In this document: piece by piece, positions 52,482 to 61,329 of the stretch
Layout of the letters: each line of letters starts with the position of its first letter
Numbering within the stretch: position 1 is the first letter of the stretch
Source: Verrucomicrobiales bacterium
GTDB taxonomy: Bacteria > Verrucomicrobiota > Verrucomicrobiia > Verrucomicrobiales > DEV007
Length of the DNA stretch: 64,000 nt
Direction of reading: 5' to 3'
Assembly (NCBI GenBank): GCA_029213005.1
Contig: JARGPI010000008.1
Span: forward strand, 62,001-126,000
Program-made: the position numbers and the translations under genes
Notes under the pieces: generated by a model
Seen by the model: only the letters and a program-made list of their open reading frames with translations
What the model was told of the DNA's origin: nothing
Databases searched by the model: none

Positions 52482-53252
52482 TCAGGGACTTAACAGAACG
52501 ATTGGTCCCTGAGCTACGGGAACGCCCCCTTTTTTCTCGACACTGATCGCGAACTTTTGCGCAGAGGTGATTTCGTCCCTCGGTTTAAATTTTACCTGAG
52601 CAAATCCGTCGGGCCCCATTGTAATCACGCCGCTGTCGACGGGGTTTTGATAGTTAGGATCGACAACCCACAGCTGGTAATCCTGATCCTGCTTCAATGG
52701 GGGCATCTGTTCCAGCTTCAAGACCCCAGATTGACTGTCCTGATCCCAAATTACCACGGCGACGCCTTTCTCGTATTCACCAATCGTTGCTTTCAAAGAT
52801 TCAATCTCAAGTTTGGCATACTCCCTCGCATCCTGAACTTCTGCCCTCAATTGAACAACCTCTTGTTGTGAGCTGGTCAGCAAACTCCAGGTATAAATTC
52901 CAAAAGCGCCAAACAATACCGCCGCCACCCATGCCGCGATTTCCCGAACATTAACGACATTGGATTCGCGAATCTTAACCAAATTTTCAGGGATTTCACT
53001 CTCAACCGGTTCCGGAATCTCCCCTCCTCCGATGCGTCTCATCAACTCATCTCTCAGATCGGGCCGGGGACTCTTTGCCTCGGCACTCAAAGTAAAGATC
53101 GAAAAACTGTCTTCCAACACCGCAACCTCTTCCCGGAAAGCAGCGTCGTTAGCCAATCGAATTTCAGCAAGACGCCTCTGATCGTCAGGAAGGCTTCCTA
53201 ACACGAAATCCAGAGCCAGCGACTCGTCTTGATTAGGATCGTTGTGACTCAT
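52482..53252 (-). CDS. Anti-sigma factor, RskA-like
   Basis: A 256-residue single-span membrane protein. The cytoplasmic N-terminus (about 1-95) is the sigma-binding part and includes LALDFVLGSLPDDQRRLAEIRL. One membrane helix (about 103-124, REIAAWVAAVLFGAFGIYTW) is followed by a short coiled coil and a periplasmic RskA-type domain with YQLWVVDPNYQNPVDSG. Its start overlaps the end of the sigma factor gene by 4 bases (ATGA), the normal arrangement for a sigma/anti-sigma pair. Release of the sigma factor probably follows proteolysis of this protein in response to an envelope signal. Confidence 0.85.
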   Translation of the reverse strand: MSHNDPNQDESLALDFVLGSLPDDQRRLAEIRLANDAAFREEVAVLEDSFSIFTLSAEAKSPRPDLRDELMRRIGGGEIPEPVESEIPENLVKIRESNVVNVREIAAWVAAVLFGAFGIYTWSLLTSSQQEVVQLRAEVQDAREYAKLEIESLKATIGEYEKGVAVVIWDQDSQSGVLKLEQMPPLKQDQDYQLWVVDPNYQNPVDSGVITMGPDGFAQVKFKPRDEITSAQKFAISVEKKGGVPVAQGPIVLLSP

Positions 53253-53818
53253 CGTTCGTATCCCTCCTTTGTGATGAGACCTCTTAATTCTAACAGGGAA
53301 CGTCGAATCGTCGATTTTACCGTTCCCAAAGGTTTTCCGGTTTTATCGGAGATTTCCTGATGAGTCAGTCCCTCGAAAAAAGCCAGTTTCAGAAGAGCCC
53401 CCCGGTTCTCGTCCATTGATTCGATTACACGGCGCACGATATCCCGTTCCTCTTTCCATTCATAAAGTTCAGGGTCGGCCGAATCCATGGTCTCTTCGCT
53501 CACTTTCTGCAAAGTCCGGGAACGGGTCGACTTCTTTCTCAGGCGGTCGATGGAGCGTGATCGGATAATCATTACACACCAGGTGAAGGCAGCGGAACGA
53601 CTGGGATCAAAAGACTGTGCCCGGCGCCAGATCTCTTCCATCCCTTCAAGCAGCAAATCCTCCGCTTCAGTCCGGTCCCCCACCATCTCAAAAATCATTG
53701 AATAAAGAGGGCTGGCGAAGCGGTTGTAAAAACGCAAGAAAGCATCATGATCACCTCTGCCTACCATTTGTAGCAGAGCATCATCTGTTTCACTTCCAGA
53801 CTCTCGCTCTTTGTTCAT
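53249..53818 (-). CDS. ECF sigma factor, SigK-like
   Basis: A 189-residue sigma-70 family regulator of group IV (ECF). Region 2 is in YSMIFEMVGDRTEAEDLLLEG and WCVMIIRSRSIDRLRKK. Region 4 has the helix-turn-helix GLTHQEISDKTGKPLGTVKSTIRRSL. There is no region 3, as expected for an ECF factor. I chose the ATG at 53818; the open frame extends to 53926 without conserved sequence. It is translationally coupled to the RskA-like anti-sigma gene downstream and divergent from folK. Confidence 0.88.
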   Translation of the reverse strand: MNKERESGSETDDALLQMVGRGDHDAFLRFYNRFASPLYSMIFEMVGDRTEAEDLLLEGMEEIWRRAQSFDPSRSAAFTWCVMIIRSRSIDRLRKKSTRSRTLQKVSEETMDSADPELYEWKEERDIVRRVIESMDENRGALLKLAFFEGLTHQEISDKTGKPLGTVKSTIRRSLLELRGLITKEGYER

Positions 53819-54015
53819 TTCGGGAGGAATGCATACGCTAAGCTCGATATCCCCGAGAATGAGGGCCCGCCTTCCTGATTGTTCTCTACGGCAATTCGCC
53901 ATGTTTTCAAGTGATTCGAAAATCAAGCGTTCCGAGATGCAAGAATCGCGTTTTGATTAAGATAAACAAAGTATCGTCAGTTGACTCCGGACCAGTACCC
54001 TGTTTCTTATCCGCA

Positions 54016-54534
54016 ATGGCAAAAAGATCATTGGGACTCGCCTTAGGCTCAAATCTCGACAACCGAATCGCTAATCTCCGGGCGGCTGTCGAAGGTGTAT
54101 TGCGCTTCTGCGAAGATAAGTCACTTCTCACTTCATCGGTTTATGAAACGGAGCCGGTGGGCTGCCCGGAAGGAAGTGAACCCTTCTATAACGCAGTTTT
54201 TCAGGTCCGATGTGAACTGGAGCCCCAAGAGGTTTTGGAAAAATGTCAAGCCATCGAGCTGGAGCTGGGCCGGTCCGCTGATCGCGACAGTAACGCCCCC
54301 CGAACTATCGATATCGATCTTCTTTACTACGGAGACCACCAAATTTCAGAGGGCGAGCTGGTCCTGCCACATCCCCGACTCGAGGAACGGAAATTTGTTC
54401 TCGTCCCTCTCAATGAAATTCGACCCGGCCTGATTTTACCCGGCAGAAAACTTTCGATTGAAGAGATTCTCGACGCTCTGGAAACGGACGAGTCCGATCC
54501 CTCCCCGGTTTTTCCCCGGGATACCTGGCTCTAA
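54016..54534 (+). CDS. folK: 6-hydroxymethyl-7,8-dihydropterin pyrophosphokinase
   Basis: FolK makes the pyrophosphate ester of hydroxymethyldihydropterin in folate synthesis. The 172-residue protein begins LGLALGSNLDNRIANL and has SSVYETEPVG, FYNAVFQV and the metal-binding APRTIDIDLLYYG, with the C-terminal LPHPRLEERKFVLVPL. It has normal family length. The ATG at 54016 is supported by family length; the frame upstream is not conserved. folP and folB are not in view. Its 3' end is 4 bases from the convergent unknown gene. Confidence 0.94.
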   Translation: MAKRSLGLALGSNLDNRIANLRAAVEGVLRFCEDKSLLTSSVYETEPVGCPEGSEPFYNAVFQVRCELEPQEVLEKCQAIELELGRSADRDSNAPRTIDIDLLYYGDHQISEGELVLPHPRLEERKFVLVPLNEIRPGLILPGRKLSIEEILDALETDESDPSPVFPRDTWL

Positions 54535-54538
54535 CGAA

Positions 54539-55066
54539 TCAATTCAGTCCCTGGTCCGGCTCTTCGGGTTCAACATTGGGCTTAATTTTTGACCAATTGA
54601 GGTCGAGTCCCCAATCGGCTTTCTGCGAGGTATCAACCAGCAGTTTGCAAAGGGAATGAACAATCTGGTCATTCAACGCCAATTCGATGCCCTGCCCGTC
54701 TTTGGGATGCATGCAGAGGAGCGCCCGCCCTTCCGGATCCGGCTTGATACCGGCGCTGAACAACAACGCAGGAGCTTCCCCAAGAGGCAGATAGCTGCTT
54801 TCCTGATACTGTGTTTGGAAATCAGAGTTTTCGACTGTCTTGTCGTGTTTTTCCTGAATTTGCGCAGCTTTTTTCAGCTCATCCTGTACTTCGGTTTCCT
54901 CCACTTCCCGCTTTTCGACCACCTGAGTGATCGTTTTCCAGAGAAGCCCCGCATAGCGACGGGTCATCCAAAAGCGAAATTCCTGCCGTGCCCTCGTGTT
55001 CATGCGGAGAAGAATTCGATCCTCTTCGGACACGTAGGACAACTGCATTTGGTGCAATTGACTCAT
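54539..55066 (-). CDS. Protein of unknown function
   Basis: A 175-residue soluble protein that I do not recognise. It starts with a basic, aromatic-rich segment (MNTRARQEFRFWMTRRYAGLLWK). A charged helical stretch follows (about 45-80, many Glu, Lys and Gln), then a more hydrophobic domain with EAPALLFSAGIKPDP and IELALNDQIVHSLCKLL. It has no signal peptide or membrane segment. It stands 77 bases downstream of the ferritin-like gene on the same strand and is convergent with folK. Confidence 0.6.
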   Translation of the reverse strand: MSQLHQMQLSYVSEEDRILLRMNTRARQEFRFWMTRRYAGLLWKTITQVVEKREVEETEVQDELKKAAQIQEKHDKTVENSDFQTQYQESSYLPLGEAPALLFSAGIKPDPEGRALLCMHPKDGQGIELALNDQIVHSLCKLLVDTSQKADWGLDLNWSKIKPNVEPEEPDQGLN

Positions 55067-55143
55067 TAAGTAGTTTTGAATCGTGTTAGGTTAGGGGCCA
55101 TTCGAACGGATTTGGATTATAGCTTACTTTGCCGGAACTGTCA

Positions 55144-56613
55144 TCATCCCGAAGCAGAGATACGTTTTAAATCAGCCCGGCTCACGGCGTAAGTTTCAGC
55201 AAAACCCAAAACGTCAGGATTCGGCTCCTCGCCCCGCAAACGGCACACTTCGCCGTACAAATCAGGCCACCAGTTGCGGTGCGCGGTCAAACCATCGCGC
55301 TTCCATGCCTCCCAGTCGCTCATCACTTTATCCCAGCACTCGCTTCCATAATCGGCAGCGGCTTTGACCGAATCAAAATCCTTCACATACCAGTCCCGTC
55401 CGATTCGGGCGTGGAGAACTTCGTCCGCCCAGTCATAATCCTGGATCAACTCAGCGTATTCATCGCCGGAGGCTTTTCCCACCTCCCATTCGAACCGTTT
55501 ACCGGTTTTCGTCATCAAACCCTGCTCGATGAACCACAAAACGGCGTGGCGCTCCGTCGGAGTGAGTTGTTCATTGAGTCCTTTCGACCAGGTGAAATTG
55601 ATCATCACATGAGTTCCCCAATCAACTCCCAACCGGGCGAACCCGATTTCACCCATCATGGCATGACGGGCCTCGTCCCAGAGTTGACGGGTTAAATCCC
55701 GGTAAAACAACCAGGGCCGCCCTCCACCTTCTTCATCACCGCTGGCGATGACAAATTCATACAGTATCGAAGCCATCATCTCCGGCACATCGATCTCGCG
55801 GAGGCGCTTATAATACATCATGAGGACTTTGTCCCGATCCTCAAATTCATTGGAATAAAGGAACTCCTCAGCATGTACGCCCATGTTATACGGATCTGGA
55901 AAACGCTCATCTCTCGCCGGGGTTTTATTGTATTGCCAGGGCTTATCGGAATAGGTTGGAATCGGCACCTCCGCGTTTGACTCACCGGTTCCGTCAATCA
56001 AGCCGACGCCCGCTAACCAGGCATGAAGATCGCCTTTCCACCGATCAATCCGATCGAGTTCCTCCGCCGCGACCTCTGCTTTCAGGGCTGCAATCGCCTC
56101 TTCACCCCAGTGGATCATCGACTTTACCTCCGGCTCAATAATCCGCAGGATTCTCAGAGAAGGCGCATCGACCAGCGGATTCGTCGCGTCGCCATGCCTC
56201 GCGTAGCCTTCCAGAAGAGCCGGTAAGGCCACTTCGTAGACCCCGACCAGCATCTCGAGACTCGACTCCGACATCAAAATCTCGTCAAAGAAGGTTTCCA
56301 GATTTAAATCCGGTACTTTATCCAATCCCAAAGGGGGATGCCTCATCTCTGCCACGCGGTCACGGAACAAAGTGACATGCTCAGCCAATAGATAAGCATG
56401 ATGACTGAGCCCCATCTTCAACTCATAGACGGGTTCGGAGGTCAACCGGGCCACCATCAAAGACCACAAGCGGTGGCAACTGTAGTGAAATCGTTTGTGA
56501 CGGGTCACACAGGCCTCAATACTCAAACCCGGTCCTGCCACCCTTTCAAACGATTCCACTCCCGCAAGCGGCGGTAACCCCTTGTAGGACCGATAGTTTT
56601 CGATCTCACTCAT
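55144..56613 (-). CDS. Ferritin-like/DUF455-type protein
   Basis: A 489-residue soluble protein, probably all helical. The pattern LWDEARHAMMGEIGFARLGVDW contains the E-x2-H of ferritin-like di-iron proteins and resembles DUF455. A second DEVLHARIGRDWY lies further on, and early Glu/His residues (ELKMGLSHHAYLLAEHVTLFRDRV) could complete a metal site. I do not know its reaction. No obvious partner is adjacent; the EamA transporter gene lies upstream on the same strand, 38 bases away. Confidence 0.55.
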   Translation of the reverse strand: MSEIENYRSYKGLPPLAGVESFERVAGPGLSIEACVTRHKRFHYSCHRLWSLMVARLTSEPVYELKMGLSHHAYLLAEHVTLFRDRVAEMRHPPLGLDKVPDLNLETFFDEILMSESSLEMLVGVYEVALPALLEGYARHGDATNPLVDAPSLRILRIIEPEVKSMIHWGEEAIAALKAEVAAEELDRIDRWKGDLHAWLAGVGLIDGTGESNAEVPIPTYSDKPWQYNKTPARDERFPDPYNMGVHAEEFLYSNEFEDRDKVLMMYYKRLREIDVPEMMASILYEFVIASGDEEGGGRPWLFYRDLTRQLWDEARHAMMGEIGFARLGVDWGTHVMINFTWSKGLNEQLTPTERHAVLWFIEQGLMTKTGKRFEWEVGKASGDEYAELIQDYDWADEVLHARIGRDWYVKDFDSVKAAADYGSECWDKVMSDWEAWKRDGLTAHRNWWPDLYGEVCRLRGEEPNPDVLGFAETYAVSRADLKRISASG

Positions 56614-56651
56614 ACTTAAAGCCTAGGCAATAAGTTTAGAAGCATCAAGCG

Positions 56652-57560
56652 CTAAGCCCACAGATAAAGCGCCATCACCCCGACCACCGCAACCACGGCG
56701 CCGAGAATCGACCACGGTCCCGGGATATCCTTTTCCGTTACCGCGGAGAGGGGCATCATCACAATGGGCGTGAGCGCCACCACTGCCAGAACCACGCCGC
56801 TTTCCTGGGTTTTCAGAGCCCATTGAAAACAACTCACCCCAATCACCGGCCCAAACAGCGCCGCTCCGAAAAGCCAACCGCAGACCTTTCGATGGTGAAC
56901 CAGACCCGGAATCACAAGCGACCGCCTGGAAAGAAAACGCAGCACCAGCACCACGAGGAAACCCACTAGCACCCCGGCCAGCACTCGCTGAAATGCCGCA
57001 CTGATCCCGTGAATTTCAATCTGGGAAAGTTTCGCCACCGATTCCGCTTTTCGGCTGATCACCGCTCCGGTCCCCTGACCGAATCCGGCGATCACCGCCG
57101 CGATCACACCTACGGAAAACCGCCCTTTCCGCTCCGGCCGAACCCGATTGACCGAACCACGCATAATCGCAAACCCGACCCCGAGAAGAATCACCGCAAC
57201 GCAAACCAGCACTTTCCAAACCGGGCGATTCCCCAACCAGAGCCATTCGATCGAGAGCGCAAAAACCGGTGCCAGACACAGGTTTAGCAGAATCGTTAAC
57301 CGCGAGCCCAGTCTCTCATAGGCCGCAAACAGAGCTACGTCGCCCAGTCCGAACCCCACTAAACCACTGACAAAGAACCACAAAAAGGTCCGATGATGGA
57401 AAGAGTCGGGGAAAAGCAGAAGCGAGATCAATCCCAGAAAAACCGCCGCGATTGACAGTCGAACGAAATTCCCCCACTGCGCGCCGAGGCGAATCGCCAC
57501 CTTCTGCCCGGTGACGCCGGACAGCGCAAAAAATAGAGTGGTTAGTATGGCCGGAAACAT
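56652..57560 (-). CDS. EamA/DMT-superfamily transporter
   Basis: A 302-residue inner-membrane protein with ten hydrophobic segments arranged as two five-helix EamA repeats. The first ends with GFGLGDVALFAAYERLGSRL, and the second contains FGPVIGVSCFQWALKTQESGVV. These proteins export or import small metabolites such as amino acids; the substrate is not predictable. The ATG at 57560 is preferred to a GTG at 57578. It is divergent from the PHP phosphoesterase gene, about 100 bases away. Confidence 0.82.
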   Translation of the reverse strand: MFPAILTTLFFALSGVTGQKVAIRLGAQWGNFVRLSIAAVFLGLISLLLFPDSFHHRTFLWFFVSGLVGFGLGDVALFAAYERLGSRLTILLNLCLAPVFALSIEWLWLGNRPVWKVLVCVAVILLGVGFAIMRGSVNRVRPERKGRFSVGVIAAVIAGFGQGTGAVISRKAESVAKLSQIEIHGISAAFQRVLAGVLVGFLVVLVLRFLSRRSLVIPGLVHHRKVCGWLFGAALFGPVIGVSCFQWALKTQESGVVLAVVALTPIVMMPLSAVTEKDIPGPWSILGAVVAVVGVMALYLWA

Positions 57561-57660
57561 TGGCAGCCACCCAACCACGCTTTCTCAAAGAAACCACTAC
57601 GAAAGATTCGCGTCCCATCGCGACCTTGATCTCTTTTCCCCGCCTCTCTAGAGTAATCCC

Positions 57661-58875
57661 ATGAATCGCTACCTTCTGTTTCTCGCGGTGTTTCCCTTGA
57701 CCCTTTTAAAGGCTGAAACCGATGTCTCGGACTGGTTTCGCGGGAATACTCATACTCATTCCCTGTGGAGCGACGGAAACGACTTTCCCGAGAACATTGT
57801 CGATTGGTACCACCTCAATGGGTACCATTTTGTCGCGCTATCCGATCACGACATTCTCGCGGAGGGCGAGAAAATGATGTCGGTCGATAAAATAAAATCC
57901 CGGCAGCGGGCCATCGGACACGGTGCGATCCCAAAATGTGAAGCCCGGTTCGGGAAAGACTGGATTCAACGAAAAACGGTCGATGGCAAAGAAATGATCG
58001 TTCTCAAAACCCTCGAGGAGTTTCGCGGCGAATTCGAAGAACCCGGCAAATTTTACATCATGACGGCTGAGGAAGTCTCCAACAACTCCACTACCGGTCC
58101 CGTCCACATTAACGCGCTCAATGTCGAAACAGTCATTCCATCCAACAAAGACAAAACGGTCGATACCCGTGAGGTGATGCGCCGCACCCTCCGTGCCGTC
58201 GCAGAGCAGGCCGAAAAAACCGGGAAAACAATCATCACACATCTCAATCACCCCAATTTCCAGTGGGCGATCAAAGCCGAAGATATCGCTGCGGTCACGG
58301 AAGAGCACTTTTTCGAGGTTTACAACGGGCATCCCGGTATCAACCACCTCGGAAAAGAGGGCGTTCCCGGTGACGAAAAAATCTGGGATATCGCCAACAC
58401 GATCCGGCTTGGCGAACTGGACGCCCATCCCCTTTTCGGAGTCGCCACCGATGATTCCCACACCTATCACGGTGGAGATGTTTCGCCCGGACGCGGTTGG
58501 ATTATGGTTGGAGCGGAGAAACTAGACGGCGATTCGCTGATCAACGCCATGAAAAAAGGCGACTTCTACGCCAGCTCCGGCGTTTATCTGAAGTCGCTGG
58601 ACTATGACAAAGCCAGCCGGACGCTCTCCTTTAAAATCAAGCCCGGATACGGCGAATCCTTTACGACTCAATTGATAGGAACCAGAAAAGGCGCGACCAA
58701 AGATGTTGAAATCGGCGAAATTTTCGGGACGATCAAAGGACAGACCGTCAGCTTCACCGTTCCCGATGACGCTCTCTATCTGCGCGCCACCATCACCTCG
58801 TCCAAACCTCACCACAATCCATCTTTTAAAGATCAAAAGAAGCAGGCCTGGCTACAGCCGGTCGGTTGGCGATAA
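57661..58875 (+). CDS. Secreted PHP-domain phosphoesterase
   Basis: A 404-residue exported protein. The signal peptide (1-18, MNRYLLFLAVFPLTLLKA) is followed by a PHP domain with metal ligands H31 and H33 in GNTHTHS, D38, and D62-H63-D64 in ALSDHD. Later histidines in TITHLNHPNF and the DDSHTYHGGD block complete the metal centre. A C-terminal beta-rich part follows (about 300-404). The family hydrolyses phosphate esters, but the periplasmic members' substrates are unknown. The FAD oxidoreductase gene follows 78 bases downstream, so they may be one envelope catabolic unit. Confidence 0.82.
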   Translation: MNRYLLFLAVFPLTLLKAETDVSDWFRGNTHTHSLWSDGNDFPENIVDWYHLNGYHFVALSDHDILAEGEKMMSVDKIKSRQRAIGHGAIPKCEARFGKDWIQRKTVDGKEMIVLKTLEEFRGEFEEPGKFYIMTAEEVSNNSTTGPVHINALNVETVIPSNKDKTVDTREVMRRTLRAVAEQAEKTGKTIITHLNHPNFQWAIKAEDIAAVTEEHFFEVYNGHPGINHLGKEGVPGDEKIWDIANTIRLGELDAHPLFGVATDDSHTYHGGDVSPGRGWIMVGAEKLDGDSLINAMKKGDFYASSGVYLKSLDYDKASRTLSFKIKPGYGESFTTQLIGTRKGATKDVEIGEIFGTIKGQTVSFTVPDDALYLRATITSSKPHHNPSFKDQKKQAWLQPVGWR

Positions 58876-58953
58876 GACCTTAGCGCTTGGACACCCTTTT
58901 TTACGCCCTTCATTTCCCGTGCAAAAATTCCGTCGGCAACCTACGATTGCCGG

Positions 58954-61248
58954 ATGGTCCGAAAGCTATTCTTTTCAATCATCACAGTCATTGCCGTGGC
59001 CGGCAGCGCCGTAAAGGCCGCTGATCCTATTCTTGTTGAGGCGGAAGCCTTCTCAGAACACGGCGGATGGAAACTGGACACCCAGTTCATCGAAATCATG
59101 GGGTCGCCGTATTTGCTGGCCCATGGACTGGGCAAACCGGTTTCCGATGCCAACACCACCATCACCGTTCCCGAAGCCGGCGAATGGAATCTCTGGGTTC
59201 GCACCAAAGACTGGGTGGCCTACTGGGAAGCGGAAGGCTCTCCGGGGCGTTTTCAGGTCCTCATCAATGGCGAACCTGTCGAAACCACTTTCGGGACCAC
59301 CGGAGCCAAGTGGCACTGGCAACCCGGCGGCAAAATCAAACTTCCAGCAGGAGAAGTCAGTCTCAGCCTTCACGACCTCACCGGATTTAACGGCCGCTGC
59401 GATGCCATTTATCTGAGTCAGGACGAAGCAGCACCAGACAACAGCAGCGAAATCCTCCCTGCCTGGCGTCGCGAAGCGCTCGGAATCGAAGTGGAACCGA
59501 TTGAAAACGAATTTGATATCGTCTTTGTCGGCGGTGGCTATGCCGGAGCGGCAGGAGCGATCTCGGCTGCCCGAATGGGATTAAATACCGCTCTCATCCA
59601 AAACCGCGACGTTCTCGGAGGGAACGGCAGCTCTGAAGTGCGCGTCTGGGCGAAAGGAAACACTCCCGGAGGTCTCTACCCCGTTGGCGACATTGTTCAG
59701 GAACTTTCCGACCACGCCAAAGCCTCGCCCGGAACCTACGAGGAATACGAAGACGCCAAGAAAACGAAAATCGCAAAAGCCGAGCCTAACCTCTCGCTTT
59801 TCCTCGGGCATCACGCTTTTGACGTCAAAGTGGAAAACAATCTGATCACTTCCGTCAGTGCTCTCGAAACCCGGACCGGTAAAATCCGCGAATTCCGCGC
59901 TCCCTACTTCTGTGATACCACCGGTCACGGATACATCGGTTTAAAAGCCGGTGCCGACTACAAAATGATCGAAGGTGGTCGCATGGGAATGAGTAACATG
60001 TGGAACTGGGGCGAAACCGAATCGGCTCAATCCTTTCCCGACACACCCTGGGCACTTGACCTCGACGAAAAAGGATTTCCCTATCCCCGGAAACATCACG
60101 CCGAGTGGTTCTGGGAAAGCGGTTACGACAAACACCCGCTCGACGATCTCGAACTGATCCGCGACTGGAACCTCCGGGCGAACTTCGGAGCCTGGAACGC
60201 GATCAAAAACAAAGGCGCCTACGCCCGGTCGGACGAATCAGGAAAAGCCCACGCCAATGCCGAATTGACTTGGATGGCCTATATCGGAGGCACCCGCGAA
60301 ACCCTGCAGTTACTCGGCGACGTCATCCTCACCGAAGAAGACATTTTGACGAAACGGGAATTTCACGACCGCTGCGTTCTTTCCACCTGGTCGATCGACC
60401 TTCACTACCCGAAGGAGCAATACATCGGTAAGTTCAAAGACAACCCTTTCATCTCCTACGCTGAACACGGAAGAGGAGTCGACCGTCGGGTCGGCTATGC
60501 GGTTCCCTATCGCTGTTTCTATAGTCGCAATATCGAAAACCTGTTCATGGCCGGCAGAAACGTAAGCGTGACTCACAAAGCGCTCGGCACCGTCCGCGTT
60601 ATGAAAACCGGTGGTATGATGGGTGTCGTCGTCGGTAAAGCCGCAGCAGTCGCTAAAGAATTCGATACCAGCCCACGCGGCGTCTACGAACAGTATTTAC
60701 CCGAGCTGATCAAGCTCCTCAAACTCCCCGGAAATATGCGTCGCGCCGATCTGGAAGAGAGCTTTGCGGAGGATCCTAAACTACCGAAATTCGAGCCAAT
60801 GACTCCGGCGGAATCTTCCGGTGGTGTCCCACTCACTAAGCTTGAGGGAATCGTTATCGACGATGAAAAGGCCAACCTGAGCGGCAAATGGAATCGCGGA
60901 GGCACCGGGCTCAAAGGCTTCATCAACCTGGGCTACAGCTACACCAGTGATAAAGCCGCCAAAGCCAGTTACGACTTCACCGTTCCCGAAGACGGAACCT
61001 ATGATCTCCGCGTGAGCTGGCAGCCCCATGAAAACCGGTCCACCAAAACTACCATTCAGGTAGTGACCAATGGCGAAGTGACCGACGAGAAAGTCGTCGA
61101 TCAAAGCAAACAGCCCTTGCTGAAAAACAGCTTTCATTCTCTGGGCCGCCGCAGCTATAAAAAAGGCGACAAAACCAGCGTCGTCATCCTCGGCAAAGAG
61201 GCCAACGGAAATGTGCACGCCGACGCTGTGCAACTCCTCAAAAAATAG
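58954..61248 (+). CDS. Secreted FAD-dependent oxidoreductase with flanking binding domains
   Basis: A 764-residue exported protein. After a signal peptide (about 1-22) comes a beta-sandwich carbohydrate-binding-like domain (about 25-150; EAEAFSEHGGWKLD). The FAD-binding oxidoreductase core starts at VFVGGGYAGAAGAISAARMG (about 190) and continues through NLFMAGRNVSVTHKALGTVRVM (about 528-550). The C-terminus (about 620-764) is another beta domain of the golvesin/CBM kind (TYDLRVSWQPHENRS). Such proteins are frequent in Verrucomicrobia and Planctomycetes near polysaccharide genes; the substrate is unknown. A palindromic repeat follows directly. Confidence 0.82.
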   Translation: MVRKLFFSIITVIAVAGSAVKAADPILVEAEAFSEHGGWKLDTQFIEIMGSPYLLAHGLGKPVSDANTTITVPEAGEWNLWVRTKDWVAYWEAEGSPGRFQVLINGEPVETTFGTTGAKWHWQPGGKIKLPAGEVSLSLHDLTGFNGRCDAIYLSQDEAAPDNSSEILPAWRREALGIEVEPIENEFDIVFVGGGYAGAAGAISAARMGLNTALIQNRDVLGGNGSSEVRVWAKGNTPGGLYPVGDIVQELSDHAKASPGTYEEYEDAKKTKIAKAEPNLSLFLGHHAFDVKVENNLITSVSALETRTGKIREFRAPYFCDTTGHGYIGLKAGADYKMIEGGRMGMSNMWNWGETESAQSFPDTPWALDLDEKGFPYPRKHHAEWFWESGYDKHPLDDLELIRDWNLRANFGAWNAIKNKGAYARSDESGKAHANAELTWMAYIGGTRETLQLLGDVILTEEDILTKREFHDRCVLSTWSIDLHYPKEQYIGKFKDNPFISYAEHGRGVDRRVGYAVPYRCFYSRNIENLFMAGRNVSVTHKALGTVRVMKTGGMMGVVVGKAAAVAKEFDTSPRGVYEQYLPELIKLLKLPGNMRRADLEESFAEDPKLPKFEPMTPAESSGGVPLTKLEGIVIDDEKANLSGKWNRGGTGLKGFINLGYSYTSDKAAKASYDFTVPEDGTYDLRVSWQPHENRSTKTTIQVVTNGEVTDEKVVDQSKQPLLKNSFHSLGRRSYKKGDKTSVVILGKEANGNVHADAVQLLKK

Positions 61249-61260
61249 TTCACCGGGAGG

Positions 61261-61300
61261 GACTGTACAGGGTACAGTCCTTCTTTGTACCCTGTACAAT
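61261..61300. repeat. Interspersed palindromic repeat, copy 4
   Basis: TGTACAGGGTACA (61264-61276) and TGTACCCTGTACA (61286-61298) are exact inverted repeats around a 9-base spacer; flanking bases GAC and AAT extend the match to the unit in the other copies. It occupies the 81-base gap between the FAD oxidoreductase gene and the FMN/Fe-S membrane protein gene. Confidence 0.9.
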
Positions 61301-61329
61301 CCGGATAACGGGTCCCTTTAAAGAAAGTC

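Noticed and set aside
53985..54006. Partial match to the palindromic repeat (CAGTACCCTGTT) before folK
   Set aside because: Only about nine bases match and no inverted partner is present.
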